Origin: Wenzhouxiangella sp. 15190
Lineage (GTDB): Bacteria > Pseudomonadota > Gammaproteobacteria > Xanthomonadales > Wenzhouxiangellaceae
Assembly: GCF_003417465.1 (NCBI RefSeq)
Contig: NZ_QVMV01000024.1
Span: forward strand, 1 to 48,097
Direction: 5' to 3'
DNA length: 48,097 nucleotides
Position numbers and translations under genes: made by a program. The notes below the pieces were generated by a model. It saw only the letters and a list, made by a program, of their open reading frames with translations. It ran no database searches and had not been told where the DNA came from. Every line of letters starts with the position of its first letter. Position 1 is the stretch's first letter. Shown here piece by piece: positions 16,697 to 26,540 of this stretch.

Positions 16697-17869
16697 TCAA
16701 ATCGTTGTGCCAAGGGCTGTTTCTATGTCTAACAACAGATTTCGATTCAACGAGCTCCAGCTGCGGTGCTTGACATTCCTTCGCATATTTGAAAGGAGCG
16801 TCTTGTGCCGGTCCCGATCCTGACAAGCGCTTATGGCTTCGGTAATCGCTCGGCTAAAACTTTCATAGCCATAACGCGCAACGAACCCGGTTTCACCATG
16901 GCGTATTAGTGTCCGAACGCCTTGACCGTCGGTCGCAACGGGGACCAATCCTTGGCTCATGTATTCAACCACCTTAATTGGATATGAATAACGGTAGTTC
17001 AGCACATGGGGCGCAATTGCGCATAAGCCGATATTACCGGACCTCAAAATTTCGAGAACCTTATCATGTTCAATCCACCCGTGCCGGACGATTCGCAGCC
17101 CACGACGAAATGCCTCTTCGCGAACTGACTCAATAGCGTCCACGGCACGATAATCTTCACTACCCATTAGGTGAAGACAGCCAGGCGGCCCATCATAGCT
17201 GCGCGCCCAGCTTGCGATTAGCCTACTTCCACGCTGCGCCTCCAAGGGACCAGCATAGCAAAAAACCATTTGCCTATTGGTCGGTTCACGCGTTTCCCGC
17301 ACCGGAAGCTCCTGAATGCCCGGCCCTCCGCTTAAAACAAGCCGACACCTCCGGCGCGGCACCGGCAAGTGAGAAAGGATACCCGGGTGCATCCCGATGA
17401 CCCAGACATCAGCCCAATACAACATCCGCGATAGGGCTAGGCGCCACATTCCGTATTTCAAGAGCCGTCGCAGGCCACCGGACCGGCTCCACGTTAAAGA
17501 CGGATGGTCATAAAGATCATAAATCCACCGGCATTGAACCAGAAGTCGACATAAAAACCCCGCGACCATTGGCCGCGGCGCATAGACTGTGTGAACTACA
17601 AGATCACCATCCGCGGCAAGTCGCTGAGCCAATCTAAGACATGTCCGCAGCATCGAAAGCCAACGGCCAACCACATGCACCTCGCACACCTTTTCCCGCA
17701 GCGCAGCGGGAAGCGGGCTCGTCGTAACGACATACAGCGGATACGCCTCCGCCAACGCCAAAACACGCTGATAGCGGATTTGATTTACAGTGTTTCTGAC
17801 GTCACCAATAACAAGAATTGTAGAGCGAGAGGCCTTAGAATACATTATCTGTCCACAGCTAGTTTTCAT
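16697..17869 (-). CDS. GT-B glycosyltransferase (family 4-like)
   Basis: The 390-residue product contains STILVIGDVRNTVNQIRYQRVLALA, VYDLYDHPSLTW-like membrane-near sequence (IYDLYDHPSLTWSRSG), VFCYAGPLEAQRGSRLIASW and the C-terminal donor region NYRYSYPIKVVEYMSQGLVPVATDGQGV. This fits a GT-B transferase that uses a nucleotide sugar. The first ATG may be too early; KASRSTILVIGDV marks the likely beginning of the fold. It is the first of a coupled run: this gene, GT4, cysH, epimerase. Confidence 0.82.
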   Translation of the reverse strand: MKTSCGQIMYSKASRSTILVIGDVRNTVNQIRYQRVLALAEAYPLYVVTTSPLPAALREKVCEVHVVGRWLSMLRTCLRLAQRLAADGDLVVHTVYAPRPMVAGFLCRLLVQCRWIYDLYDHPSLTWSRSGGLRRLLKYGMWRLALSRMLYWADVWVIGMHPGILSHLPVPRRRCRLVLSGGPGIQELPVRETREPTNRQMVFCYAGPLEAQRGSRLIASWARSYDGPPGCLHLMGSEDYRAVDAIESVREEAFRRGLRIVRHGWIEHDKVLEILRSGNIGLCAIAPHVLNYRYSYPIKVVEYMSQGLVPVATDGQGVRTLIRHGETGFVARYGYESFSRAITEAISACQDRDRHKTLLSNMRRNVKHRSWSSLNRNLLLDIETALGTTI

Positions 17870-18430
17870 TTACGGTAAATAGTTCTCCACGATGCTTGCT
17901 TACCGTATAAGATCGTTGGATTACTCCTCGGAATAACTGAATACATGAATAAAACTGCAAATGTTAACTTGTTCAGCGCTCTCTCCAACCGACCTCAATT
18001 TTGATTTTTATTCAGATAATGGAACAGTTATAGGATCCATCAAATTTATAGATCTACGTCGGTATAAGTGAACTATCCATGTACCTCAGACATCGTACCG
18101 AGCCTTTTTACAGCGGTACCATCCGACAGGCTACGTTAGTCAGTCAACGGCAATTGAACCAACAGGCGAACACGGCGACGCAACCCCCAAGAGTTTGCCA
18201 GCAATGAATTGATAGGTGACATGGATAACGTTCTTTACGTTGTGCACATTGGTCTTCGCCCAAGCCAACCCCGCTTTAACTACGCTGGTCGTGCCACCGA
18301 GGCTGACAATGCTACATCGGAGATAGTCTGAATCATGGATCGAAGGTGCGGCAGTCTGTCGGAGGGAACTTTTGACTACGCCCACAGTATTTGCTTCGCC
18401 AGCAGTCGATGAAGTCCCTGCAACGTTTTG
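17870..18430. other. 560-base gap, possibly decayed coding sequence
   Basis: No gene can be supported here. A minus-strand frame at 18140-18385 (GLAWAKTNVHNVKNVIHVTY) has no recognisable family and may be debris. The segment is AT-rich next to the glycosyltransferase gene and may hold its promoter, but I cannot point to one. An IS200/IS605 element starts at its right edge. Confidence 0.4.
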
Positions 18431-18437
18431 TCAACGA

Positions 18438-18457
18438 CCACCGGCTAAAGCCGGTGG
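18438..18457. repeat. IS200/IS605 end hairpin (right-end side of the transposase gene)
   Basis: A perfect 8-base stem with a 4-base loop, CCACCGGC TAAA GCCGGTGG, lies 47 bases past the transposase stop. Another hairpin-prone stretch (GATCGGCCGTTCGGCCGAT) follows. Such folds are recognised by TnpA. Confidence 0.7.
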
Positions 18458-18503
18458 CTTGCTGTTACGGCTAAAAGCCGGATCGATCGGCCGTTCGGCC
18501 GAT

Positions 18504-18932
18504 TTACACCACCTCGAAGTCATCATCCGGCTCGGGTGGCTGTTGATTCTTGATGTACTCCTTCCACACGTCGTCGGTCACGTTGCCGCTCGTCGCCACC
18601 CAATAGCCCCGAGCCCATAGGTGCTGGCCCCAGTATCGCTTCTTCAGGCTCCGAAACTCCGATAACAGCTTGTGGGAACTCTTACCCTTGAGATGCTGAA
18701 CTGCTCGAGACACCGACAGCTGTGGGGGAATACCGATCGGCATATGCACGTGGTCCCGATTGATCGAACCCGCGTAGATGATCATTTCCTTACTCATCGC
18801 AATACCACGTAGGAGTTCACGGCACCTCAGTCCAACGTCACTGCCGAGAACCTGATAGCGGCACTTGGTCGTCCAGAGCAGGTGGTATTTGCAATCCCAA
18901 ACCGTGTGGCTACCGCGCTTGTAGTCCTCCAT
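18504..18932 (-). CDS. tnpA: IS200/IS605 family Y1 transposase (TnpA)
   Basis: The 142-residue product is full length for a Y1 HUH transposase. It has HTVWDCKYHLLWTTKCRYQVL at the start, the HUH motif in SINRDHVHMPIGIP, and GKSSHKLLSEF. The catalytic Tyr is in GNVTDDVWKEYIKNQ. It looks intact and possibly active. Confidence 0.92.
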   Translation of the reverse strand: MEDYKRGSHTVWDCKYHLLWTTKCRYQVLGSDVGLRCRELLRGIAMSKEMIIYAGSINRDHVHMPIGIPPQLSVSRAVQHLKGKSSHKLLSEFRSLKKRYWGQHLWARGYWVATSGNVTDDVWKEYIKNQQPPEPDDDFEVV

Positions 18933-18951
18933 CGCTTCACATTACCATCCA

Positions 18952-18965
18952 TCGCCTAAAGGCGA
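18952..18965. repeat. IS200/IS605 end hairpin (left-end side)
   Basis: TCGCCTAAAGGCGA forms a short perfect stem just upstream of the transposase start. It shares the TAAA-type loop with the opposite-end hairpin. Confidence 0.6.
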
Positions 18966-19084
18966 GGGATTTACGGATCCCCTATCGGGGACTTTAAAAA
19001 GGACGGCAAGCTGCTCCTTTTCTTAGACTGACCGATATTCAGATTCACATTGCATCCTATTTCGGTAATAGGAATCCGACACTG

Positions 19085-20419
19085 TCAGCTCCGCTTTTCA
19101 CAGGCTGAGAAAGCTACGCAATTGGATACATGCTTAAGATAATTATCGTACTCATTATGTATGAATGCCAGCATTATAATTACGGGCGTCAAAAGCCAAG
19201 GCGTAGCGCCCCCCGTTCCGAAAGACAGTGGAACCAAGAAGAGCATGGCGAGAATTATTGCCATGGCAGCAGTAATTTTACCTTTTCGCGTATTTGATCT
19301 TCCCAAAAATATTCCTTTTCTAATCGATTTGTACAACGCATAGATATATAGGCCCAACACTGCAACACCATGCTCCGTTACCAGTTGCAAAGCCCAATTG
19401 TGCACTGATCCGAAATTCATCTCTGGACTAAGCCACGATCTATATGATATGGGAATATTGTTGTCCGCCAATGCTTCATAAAACTGTCCACTACCGACGC
19501 CAAACGCCAGAATTTCAGCATTTGACAGCAGATTCATTGACGCTGAGTACTGTTCTAACCTAGAAGAAATCGCGGTAAACTCTAACCCAAAATAAACGAA
19601 CCTATTCAACCCCGGAATAAAATCTACGCTTACAAATAAACTCGCACTTGCAACTGCTAGAATTACGCTAGTTGTTACCACAGCAAATCTCTGCGCCCTA
19701 AGCCTCTTTCCCTGCATCATCCAATACCAAAACAGCGCCATATGCGTGATACAGATTCCGATTACACCACTACGTGAAAGTGATAACGCAGCAACAGATA
19801 TTGACATTACACTGAAGGCAAACGCACCCCAAAAGGGAATCTTAGGGTTAAAAAAGAGCGCATACCCCAAAAGTATCGACGAATAAATCATCAGGACTTG
19901 GGCAAACATATTTGGATTTGTAAACGTTCCGGTAACCCTTATACCTCCGGACTCGGACCGATTCACACCCTGCGAAAGATTTTCACCAAAATATGTTGCA
20001 ACTACACCAATGTTCTGTTCTGTCAGAAACTGAACGACTGCTAAGGTGACTAAAATGAATGTAACAAAAAAAGCGGCAAGAAGTAAATTTGAATAATTTA
20101 TAAAATTGAGCTTGAAGAGGTATCTTGCACTCAAATAAAGTCCAATTGAAAAGACAACGTAAAACGAACGTGATAGCGATTCAGTTGGATCTATACCTCG
20201 CAGGGCTAGTATCAAAATAAGAATCTGGGCTAGAAGAAATGCGTATTCTTCCTTCCGCCTGATAATACGTCTCGGCCGTGCAAGCCAGATTCCAGCCAAA
20301 ACTAAGCTTAAGACAGAAAATGGCACGTCCGGAGTAGTTATCGTGACGCCGTATACCCTGGCTGTAAGCGGCGATATAGCTGCGAAGATGATGCTGAAGA
20401 ATAGGGCTTTAATAATCAA
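19085..20419 (-). CDS. wzy: Wzy-like O-antigen polymerase / ligase family membrane protein
   Basis: A 444-residue protein with about eleven hydrophobic segments and a large loop holding SVHNWALQLVTEHGVAVLGLYIYALY, which matches the O-antigen ligase/polymerase (Wzy_C) signature. It would polymerise the lipid-linked repeat unit in the periplasm. A WaaL-type ligase role cannot be excluded from the sequence. It is AT-richer than the sugar-nucleotide genes, as is usual for Wzy. Insertion sequences flank it on both sides. Confidence 0.82.
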   Translation of the reverse strand: MIIKALFFSIIFAAISPLTARVYGVTITTPDVPFSVLSLVLAGIWLARPRRIIRRKEEYAFLLAQILILILALRGIDPTESLSRSFYVVFSIGLYLSARYLFKLNFINYSNLLLAAFFVTFILVTLAVVQFLTEQNIGVVATYFGENLSQGVNRSESGGIRVTGTFTNPNMFAQVLMIYSSILLGYALFFNPKIPFWGAFAFSVMSISVAALSLSRSGVIGICITHMALFWYWMMQGKRLRAQRFAVVTTSVILAVASASLFVSVDFIPGLNRFVYFGLEFTAISSRLEQYSASMNLLSNAEILAFGVGSGQFYEALADNNIPISYRSWLSPEMNFGSVHNWALQLVTEHGVAVLGLYIYALYKSIRKGIFLGRSNTRKGKITAAMAIILAMLFLVPLSFGTGGATPWLLTPVIIMLAFIHNEYDNYLKHVSNCVAFSACEKRS

Positions 20420-20576
20420 GGCTATCTGAAATTATGGGCGCTTTTAAAACTTTATTTTGCGTCTTTTGATATCTAAAACTTGTCCGTTAAGCAATCTTTG
20501 GGGATTTTAAGAAGTCATCTTTTTCAAAGCGCGGTGGGGTAATCCCCCCGTTATTGGTGCGCTTCAGAAGTAGAGC

Positions 20577-21385
20577 CTAGGCCACAAGGGCCGACTTCTG
20601 TTTCGGGGTGATGCCACCCAGGGCCATATTGGGCCTTTCGTGATTGGAGGTCCAGAGCCAACGCGTTGCATGCTCTCTGACTTGATCAATCGTTCTGAAA
20701 AGATACTGATTGAGCCAATCGTATCGATCCATCCGGTTGTACCACTCGTCATAGGCGTTCTGCTGCGCCTTTCAAGGCTCGATGTGCTGGATGCTGATCT
20801 GGTGCTTCTCGGCCCAGGTTCTCAGCGCATCGCTGATGTACTCCGGGCCGTTGTCACGACGAAGCAGTATGGGCTTTCCGCGCCATTCGATGATCTGATC
20901 CAGGCTCCGAATAACCCGCTCGGAGGGCAATGAGAAGTCGGCCTCGATGCCGAGCTCTTCGCGGTTGTAGTCGTCGATCACGTTGAGCAAGCGGTAGGGA
21001 CGGCCGCATTCTAGGCTGTCATGCAAGAAATCCATCGACCAGGTCCCGTTCATCGCAGTCGGCACGGCCAGCCGCTCCGGTACTTCCCGAATGATCCGCT
21101 TCTTCGGTTTGATCCGCAGGTTCAGCTCCAAGTCCCGGTAGATCCGGCAAACACGCTTGTGATTCCATCGGAAACCTTTGACGTTACGCAGAAACAAAAA
21201 GCACAGCCCGAAGCCCCAGTTCTTCTGGTTGTGGGGCAATCGGACTAGCCAGTCGGCAATCTCGGAATTCTCCCCGAACAGCTTCGGCTCGTACCGATAG
21301 CAGTTCTGGCTGATGAATAGCGCATCACAGGCCAGACGAATGCTGATGCCGCGGCACTCAACCGCTTCCTTGACAATCTCTCGAC
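20577..21385 (-). pseudogene. IS3-family orfB transposase with a nonsense mutation
   Basis: Minus-strand translation gives EIVKEAVECRGISIRLACDAL, then KGFRWNHKRVCRIYRDLELNLRIKP, WSMDFLHDSL (first catalytic Asp) and RRDNGPEYISDAL (second Asp). A stop follows IQHIEP at 20.78 kb. Beyond it the frame continues with KAQQNAYDEWYN (Glu region), LNQYLFRTIDQV and NHERPNMALGGITPKQKSALVA. The DDE residues survive but the reading frame is closed. Confidence 0.88.
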
Positions 21386-21397
21386 GTCGAGATGGCC

Positions 21398-21664
21398 TTA
21401 GAACTTTCCCTCGATCACCCCTTGGCGAATCTCGCCCTTGATCCGCTCTTCGGCGTACATCTTCTTCAGCCGGCGGTTCTCGGCCCCGAGCTCCTTGAGC
21501 CGGCAGATCATGGAGGCATCCATGCCGCCGAATTTGGCTCGCAATTTGTAAAACGTAGCGCTGCTAATGCCGTGCTCGCGTCAAACGCCCGGCACCGACG
21601 TAAAGGCCTCTGCCTGCTTGAGAATGCTCAGAAACTGGTGCTGGCTAAAGCGTGATTTTCGCAT
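21398..21664 (-). pseudogene. IS3-family orfA with a nonsense mutation
   Basis: The translation MRKSRFSQHQFLSILKQAEA and SVPGV is followed by TGA where homologues have Cys, then REHGISSATFYKLRAKFGGMDAS, the helix-turn-helix, and LKELGAENRRLKKMYAEERI, the leucine-zipper region. A single base change explains the stop. Confidence 0.88.
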
Positions 21665-21744
21665 GTGGAATCTCCTGTTGCTCCATTATGAGAATATTCC
21701 ACTTCTGAGCGTAACCAATTTCCGTGGGGACCGTCGCGCCACTG

Positions 21745-22201
21745 ACTGATTGTTGATCAGCGAATCTATCATGTTTGCGCCAGCACACGCCCAAGCAGTA
21801 GTCACAGAAACTGTCGTTGAAGCCCTCGACAAAGAGTTTTGCATCGGCTTGTCCGGCCGAATGAAGTGCAGCTTTATAGTTCTTTCGCGAGCCTAGCCAA
21901 TATCTTGTAAAGTCCGAAAGTCGGATCTGGGAGGTGAATAAGAGCTCTAAGTCAACTCGCGACAAATAGCGAGTTTCGCTTTAGCATCGATATCGACAAC
22001 CCTGGCCAAAGACTACACTCAGGGTTTATCCATGTCGACTGCTTTAGCCGACCTTGGTTCTCTTACGACAATACTTAACCTCCGCGATCCAGATTGCCTA
22101 ATCGAAACACGCAAATCCGACCGCTACATCTTTTCTAAAAGCAATACCAACGGCAAGGTACACTGTGTATTGTTCGTGAGCACCTCTTTTGGCAATTACC
22201 T
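21745..22201. other. 456-base gap with unrecognised fragments
   Basis: A minus-strand frame to 21965 (LGSRKNYKAALHSAGQADAK) runs into the IS3 element and could be part of a gene cut by it. A plus-strand frame of 57 codons (22033-22206, MSTALADLGSLTTILNLRDP) has no recognised family. I cannot support a gene. Confidence 0.35.
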
Positions 22202-23278
22202 TTAAAGCCGAGGTTCATTCATTCTTTTAATATACGGCTTGGCAATATTATAGAGATCTTCATTTTGCGTCATTTTTCTAAATTGTCGAGATGGATTGCG
22301 CAGAATTTTAAAAATGATATATATCAAGATCATTTCATCCTGGCCTAAATTCCGGTCCAACTCATAAATTTTATTAGTTAGATGTTGGTAACGAATGGCC
22401 AGTTGATCGGATACAAGTTTACCTTGAATTCCATCTTCCTCGTGAAGGAGCAAACTTACGAGATCATAGAAAATAGGTCTGTGGCAGACGGTTTCCAAAT
22501 CAATGATTGTAATGCCGTCCATTTCAACAATTATATTTTTTCCGTGCAGATCGCCGTGACAAGGATAAAAAGGGCATTTGGTCAGCCTTGGAATAAGGCT
22601 ATTCTTGCGCTCAAGGAGCTCATTCTCAAGGACCGGCGGAAGCGGCAACTCGAGAATCTCTTTAAAAAGACCTCTGAAGAATTGTCTACTCTTGAATGAA
22701 GGGAAGTTCGACTTAGCGAACCGCTCGTACTTTTCAATAACACTATTCAATACTCTTAACTGACTAGCCACCGCTAGGTCGCAGAAAGCAACACCGCTCA
22801 ACAAAGGTTCAATAAGACCGTCTCCAAGTCGATTGGGCCTCACATCCACCACAGGCACAATCGCCGATAGCTTCTCTTTGTTTTTTAATAGAGCCTGGCT
22901 ATCGCTCTCGTTAAAAAAAACCGTTTGAACGGCCTGACTTGAACAATCAAATATTTTTACGCTTCTTGACGCGGTGATAAGTAGTTGTGTCCCAGTTCCA
23001 TGGCCTTTTTTCGAGACGCATGTCAAAAAAGGTGGAATTACCAGGTACATCATCTGTATCAATTTTTTTATTGCAATGTTGTGCTTAGGATCTATCTTGT
23101 AACCTTTGGACTTTCTTAGGCTATCTAACTGGCCAGACTTTATACGAAATGCAATGTTGCCATTAAATCCATACCAACCGGGAGACATTAATGCGTCGTT
23201 GGCAACTAGGGCTCTTTTTAGAATCTTCTTCTGCTTGTGTATTTTAAACAGCTTACTTAAAAGTTTCGAATAAAGCAT
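22202..23278 (-). CDS. APH/choline-kinase-like phosphotransferase
   Basis: The 358-residue product has an aminoglycoside-phosphotransferase/choline-kinase-type catalytic loop, PCHGDLHGKNIIVEMDG, followed by ITIIDLETV, which supplies the Mg-binding Asp. VSLLLHEED comes after, as in this fold. The substrate is unknown; related proteins in surface glycan loci may phosphorylate a sugar, a lipid-linked glycan or a small alcohol. It is AT-rich like its neighbours (methyltransferase, flippase), which suggests they were acquired together. Confidence 0.75.
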   Translation of the reverse strand: MLYSKLLSKLFKIHKQKKILKRALVANDALMSPGWYGFNGNIAFRIKSGQLDSLRKSKGYKIDPKHNIAIKKLIQMMYLVIPPFLTCVSKKGHGTGTQLLITASRSVKIFDCSSQAVQTVFFNESDSQALLKNKEKLSAIVPVVDVRPNRLGDGLIEPLLSGVAFCDLAVASQLRVLNSVIEKYERFAKSNFPSFKSRQFFRGLFKEILELPLPPVLENELLERKNSLIPRLTKCPFYPCHGDLHGKNIIVEMDGITIIDLETVCHRPIFYDLVSLLLHEEDGIQGKLVSDQLAIRYQHLTNKIYELDRNLGQDEMILIYIIFKILRNPSRQFRKMTQNEDLYNIAKPYIKRMNEPRL

Positions 23279-23303
23279 CCCTGGCTACCAAATTCTCACT
23301 CTA

Positions 23304-24047
23304 TCAAGGAGAACAGGCAAATAGTGGACGCATAATTTTATCTTCATGCGCAAGCGACTCCCCTATCTTCCTTATATCGGTAAAGCCTGCTTCAGCAAGA
23401 TAGTCGTGCAAATTAGCCTCCAGATCTCCCTTTAGAAAGTCCAATTTCGAAACCCACCAATGACTCAGCTCTTCCGGCCCCCCGATATCAAATAAAAAAC
23501 GTTTCTTTGTTATTTTCCGGCAAGCTTTAAGATATTCCAACCCTCCCATTCGGCCCTCTTCTTTAATTATATGGTGAACCAAGGAAAAACAAACTACGAT
23601 ATCAAATGTTGGAAGCCTTTCAATTGTAGTTGGCGTAAACGCTCCCGCCACGAAACCGTAGCCCTTCTCTCCCTGCAATTCAGCATAAGCACTCCCCAGC
23701 CTTAAACTGCTTCTCTCTATGTCAAGACCTATTGAGAACAGATTACATTGGATGCAGGCATTCCTCACGAACCATCCTTGTGCGCAACCGATATCAACGA
23801 GGTTTTGTGCACCGCAGGATTCAATCTCAGACTTAACATGCCGCCATCGTGACTGAAACGCCTCCGTCGGGCGACCGCCGGACGCTGCCTTATCCTCACC
23901 CAACGGCTGGTAGGAGTTCTTGGTTGAAACATAGGCGCGCAAGGCGGTCGTCCAAATAGACTTTTTTAGTCTTCGATAAGTGGCTTTTAGCATTACAGCA
24001 TTCCTCATAGATATTTTTAACAGTTTAAGACAACTCCGGTTGCGCAA
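23304..24047 (-). CDS. Class I SAM-dependent methyltransferase
   Basis: A 247-residue protein with NLVDIGCAQGWFVRNACIQ (motif I), SIGLDIERSSLRLG (acidic end of strand 2), FDIVVCFSLVHHIIKEEGR (motif IV region) and KKRFLFDIGGPEE. Likely methylates a sugar or lipid-linked glycan of the locus; the position and target are unknown. It lies between the flippase and the kinase-like gene. Confidence 0.82.
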   Translation of the reverse strand: MRNRSCLKLLKISMRNAVMLKATYRRLKKSIWTTALRAYVSTKNSYQPLGEDKAASGGRPTEAFQSRWRHVKSEIESCGAQNLVDIGCAQGWFVRNACIQCNLFSIGLDIERSSLRLGSAYAELQGEKGYGFVAGAFTPTTIERLPTFDIVVCFSLVHHIIKEEGRMGGLEYLKACRKITKKRFLFDIGGPEELSHWWVSKLDFLKGDLEANLHDYLAEAGFTDIRKIGESLAHEDKIMRPLFACSP

Positions 24048-24069
24048 ATCCGGCCTTGTTATTAGTCTC

Positions 24070-25443
24070 CTAATTGTTCGCGTGTAAGCCTAACGCGGTT
24101 GTACTTATACCGATGCGTCGAAAGGCTTCTCTCCACAATAATAGATTAAACAAGAAAAGGGTGACCGTCGTTGCCATCGCCGCGCCCTCCATGCCAAGTT
24201 GCGGGATCAATGTGGCGTTCAACAAAATATTAACCCCTGCTGTAATCGAAACGTAAATAGCCACAGACTTTTGGAATCCACACATATTCAATATAATTCC
24301 TACGTACCCGAAAAAGCTGTGTGCTAACTGCCCGCCGGCCAAAATCGCAAGGGCAGGGTAACTGTTAACGTATTGCTCTCCAAACATTATACGTATTAAC
24401 TCATCACCCCACACTATGACTATGGTAAAAAGCGGTAATGCCATAATGAGTGCGGCACGGGCACTGGCCGTCGCCAGTTTCTGAAGACGCCTCAAGTCTC
24501 CTTGCTCATATAGCCTGGCAAAATAAGGCGATATAAACATCCCAATCACTTGCAAGCCAAAACTTGTCAATAGGGCCCCCTGTACGGAAATTCGGTATAA
24601 GCCGACTTCAGTAGCAGACTTAAAATATTCCAACATGATTATGTCAGTATATTTATTGATCTGTTGCATTCCAGCAACTAGTGCAAGGGGCAGCATGGCT
24701 TTAGACCATAGCCTTATTTCGTATTGAGGAGCTGGCAGCGTCTTGATTTGGAATGGACGCTTGTAATTAAACAGTAAAAGACCAATCAGCAATGCCAAGC
24801 TGGCTGCCGCAATGTGTAAAATTACAATGATGACGGGTTCAACGGTACCGCCTCCCATCCACCAAATTGCGAAAGGAATCAACAAAATAAGGAGTGCGGG
24901 ACGCAGAATCTGTTCCGGCGCCTGACCCAAAACGACTTTACGCAATCCCTGCAAGGCCGCACCTATCAAGGAGTTAAACGTAATTAAAGGTATTAGGGCC
25001 ACTCCAAAAAAGAGGGGCAGGTAGTGGGTTTTAGGAATTTTCTCTGCCAATAGCCACAATGTGCCCAACCCAATACAAACAAACATTAGCGAAAGCGCTC
25101 CACCCACCATGGCGGTCCAGCGCCAGAGGCCGCGCATCAACCCCCATTTCTCTAAAACCTGTGTCTTAGCCGTCTCGCGAACAACCAGCCGAGGCAAGCC
25201 AAACTGTGCCGGAATGACTACCATCGAAACCAGGGCAATCACAAAAGTATATATTCCATATTGCTCTGGACCCAAGACCCGAGCTAGAAGAATCGCTAAC
25301 CCGAGCCCCAAAGTAAGATTGCCTACCCTGATTAATACAGATCCAAGCCCGGCCTTTGTCAATTGGCCACGCAGAGCATTTACATCGGGTTCTGTAAAAA
25401 TCTTGTGGAATAGGCTGTATAAAGGGATTGTTTTTGGGGGCAT
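24070..25443 (-). CDS. wzx: Wzx-type oligosaccharide flippase
   Basis: The 457-residue protein has about twelve to fourteen hydrophobic segments. It carries LGSVLIRVGNLTLGLGLAIL, LGPEQYGIYTFVIALVSMVV and FGLPRLVVRETAK near the N-terminus, the signature of MATE-like/MOP polysaccharide exporters. It would flip the undecaprenyl-linked repeat unit to the periplasm for Wzy. A single copy is present in the window, consistent with one glycan. Confidence 0.9.
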   Translation of the reverse strand: MPPKTIPLYSLFHKIFTEPDVNALRGQLTKAGLGSVLIRVGNLTLGLGLAILLARVLGPEQYGIYTFVIALVSMVVIPAQFGLPRLVVRETAKTQVLEKWGLMRGLWRWTAMVGGALSLMFVCIGLGTLWLLAEKIPKTHYLPLFFGVALIPLITFNSLIGAALQGLRKVVLGQAPEQILRPALLILLIPFAIWWMGGGTVEPVIIVILHIAAASLALLIGLLLFNYKRPFQIKTLPAPQYEIRLWSKAMLPLALVAGMQQINKYTDIIMLEYFKSATEVGLYRISVQGALLTSFGLQVIGMFISPYFARLYEQGDLRRLQKLATASARAALIMALPLFTIVIVWGDELIRIMFGEQYVNSYPALAILAGGQLAHSFFGYVGIILNMCGFQKSVAIYVSITAGVNILLNATLIPQLGMEGAAMATTVTLFLFNLLLWREAFRRIGISTTALGLHANN

Positions 25444-25599
25444 CTTGATTTTTTCACGACCTCAATTTAGCCCTTGGGTATAACTGAGAAATGCAACACC
25501 GCAGGGATAAAGTTGAAGCTGAGGTGCGGTAGCATCGGCGCGCCCAACGACCGAGTATAATCTGATGGAATGAGCTTCGCGCACCTCACCAAGTAAGGA

Positions 25600-26130
25600 A
25601 AAAAATTTCGGGCGGCTTGGCGCCGAATGCATCCAACTGGAAATTGCTCTTGAGCCCAATCGCAGCCTGAGTAAGGTGTCTCGAGCGGGCGGCTACAACC
25701 GCGATCAGCGCGGCTTTCTCGCCTATCAGGCGCATCGACTTGCCTCGGAGCAGGGCCGCTCCTCACGCAGCCAGCGACGCATTGCGCTCAACCATTCGCA
25801 GGTAATTGAGCGCCGGCGGTGGCGTGACTCGCTCCGAGCAGATCGCCGCGCGGTCCCTATAGTAGGCGGATTGCGGATCAGCTACGAGTGGATCTACCAT
25901 TTCACATATACCGACAAGCAGCCTGGTGATGGCTTGCACCGCCATTTCCGCATCCAACAGAAAAAGTATAAGGGCTACGGGAGCACCGAAGACGGATCGC
26001 CGCCTGGCTCGGGGTCGAGGCGCAGCCCAGAGAGACTAATGAGTGTGTTGAGATCGGCAACTGGGAGCTGGAGGTCGACACCATGATCGGCTTGCTCAGC
26101 AAGAGCGATTCCCTGACAGCTGTGAAGTGA
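25600..26130 (+). pseudogene. Decayed IS30-family transposase
   Basis: Plus-strand fragments RSLSKVSRAGGYNRDQRGFLAYQAHRLA, ISYEWIYHFTYTDKQPGDGLHRHFR and, in another frame, VEIGNWELEVDTMIG follow the order of IS30 transposases (ExxRNRxxRGYxxxxAH, WIYQxIYxDK, GDWExDTIIG). At least two frameshifts and substitutions at the DDE region show it is dead. Remnants may extend toward 26.35 kb. With neighbouring unrecognised sequence it fills the gap between wzx and the sulfotransferase gene (25444-26540). Confidence 0.75.
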
Positions 26131-26540
26131 CGAGCTGGCTTTACTTGACGCCACATGAATGCTCTACGAGCCGCGTACTAAATTGTCCGTCGCGCCTCGT
26201 AGTCGAATGCAAGCTCACTCAGGACGATCACGATATGAGTAAGCAAAGCCTTTCTCAGGCCGTTACCAAACAGTCCGATACTCAACTTTTCCGCCGAGAA
26301 GGGAATTATCTGCAGGCTACCCCATGTGCTGCTGATCGCGTTCAGCTGCGGGCTACCGATCACGGCTCGTGTGGAGAAAAGCGGTTTGGAATGACAGGCT
26401 ACCTCGCATCCTATCCTCCGATGAATGATGCGCCATCGTTGGAACAATGCCCACAACCCGCTGCAGGACAACATGCCTTGTTGGTCGGCGGGCACGATCT
26501 CGACCATGCTGGTCCTCGAATGGCTTGCTGTCGGCAGACA

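Larger units (their letters stand above)
18435..18970 (-). mobile_element. IS200/IS605-type insertion sequence
   Basis: The element contains one Y1 transposase gene flanked by subterminal hairpins typical of single-strand transposition: CCACCGGCTAAAGCCGGTGG at 18438-18457 and TCGCCTAAAGGCGA at 18952-18965. No inverted terminal repeats are expected. It separates the polymerase gene from the glycosyltransferase run and interrupts the polysaccharide locus. Confidence 0.85.
20490..21745 (-). mobile_element. Inactivated IS3-family insertion sequence
   Basis: orfA and orfB are in the standard IS3 order on the minus strand, but each carries an in-frame stop. Exact element ends are not certain; no clean terminal inverted repeat is visible. 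A deletion derivative that retains just the two ends of the same element type lies at 10.05-10.2 kb. Confidence 0.8.
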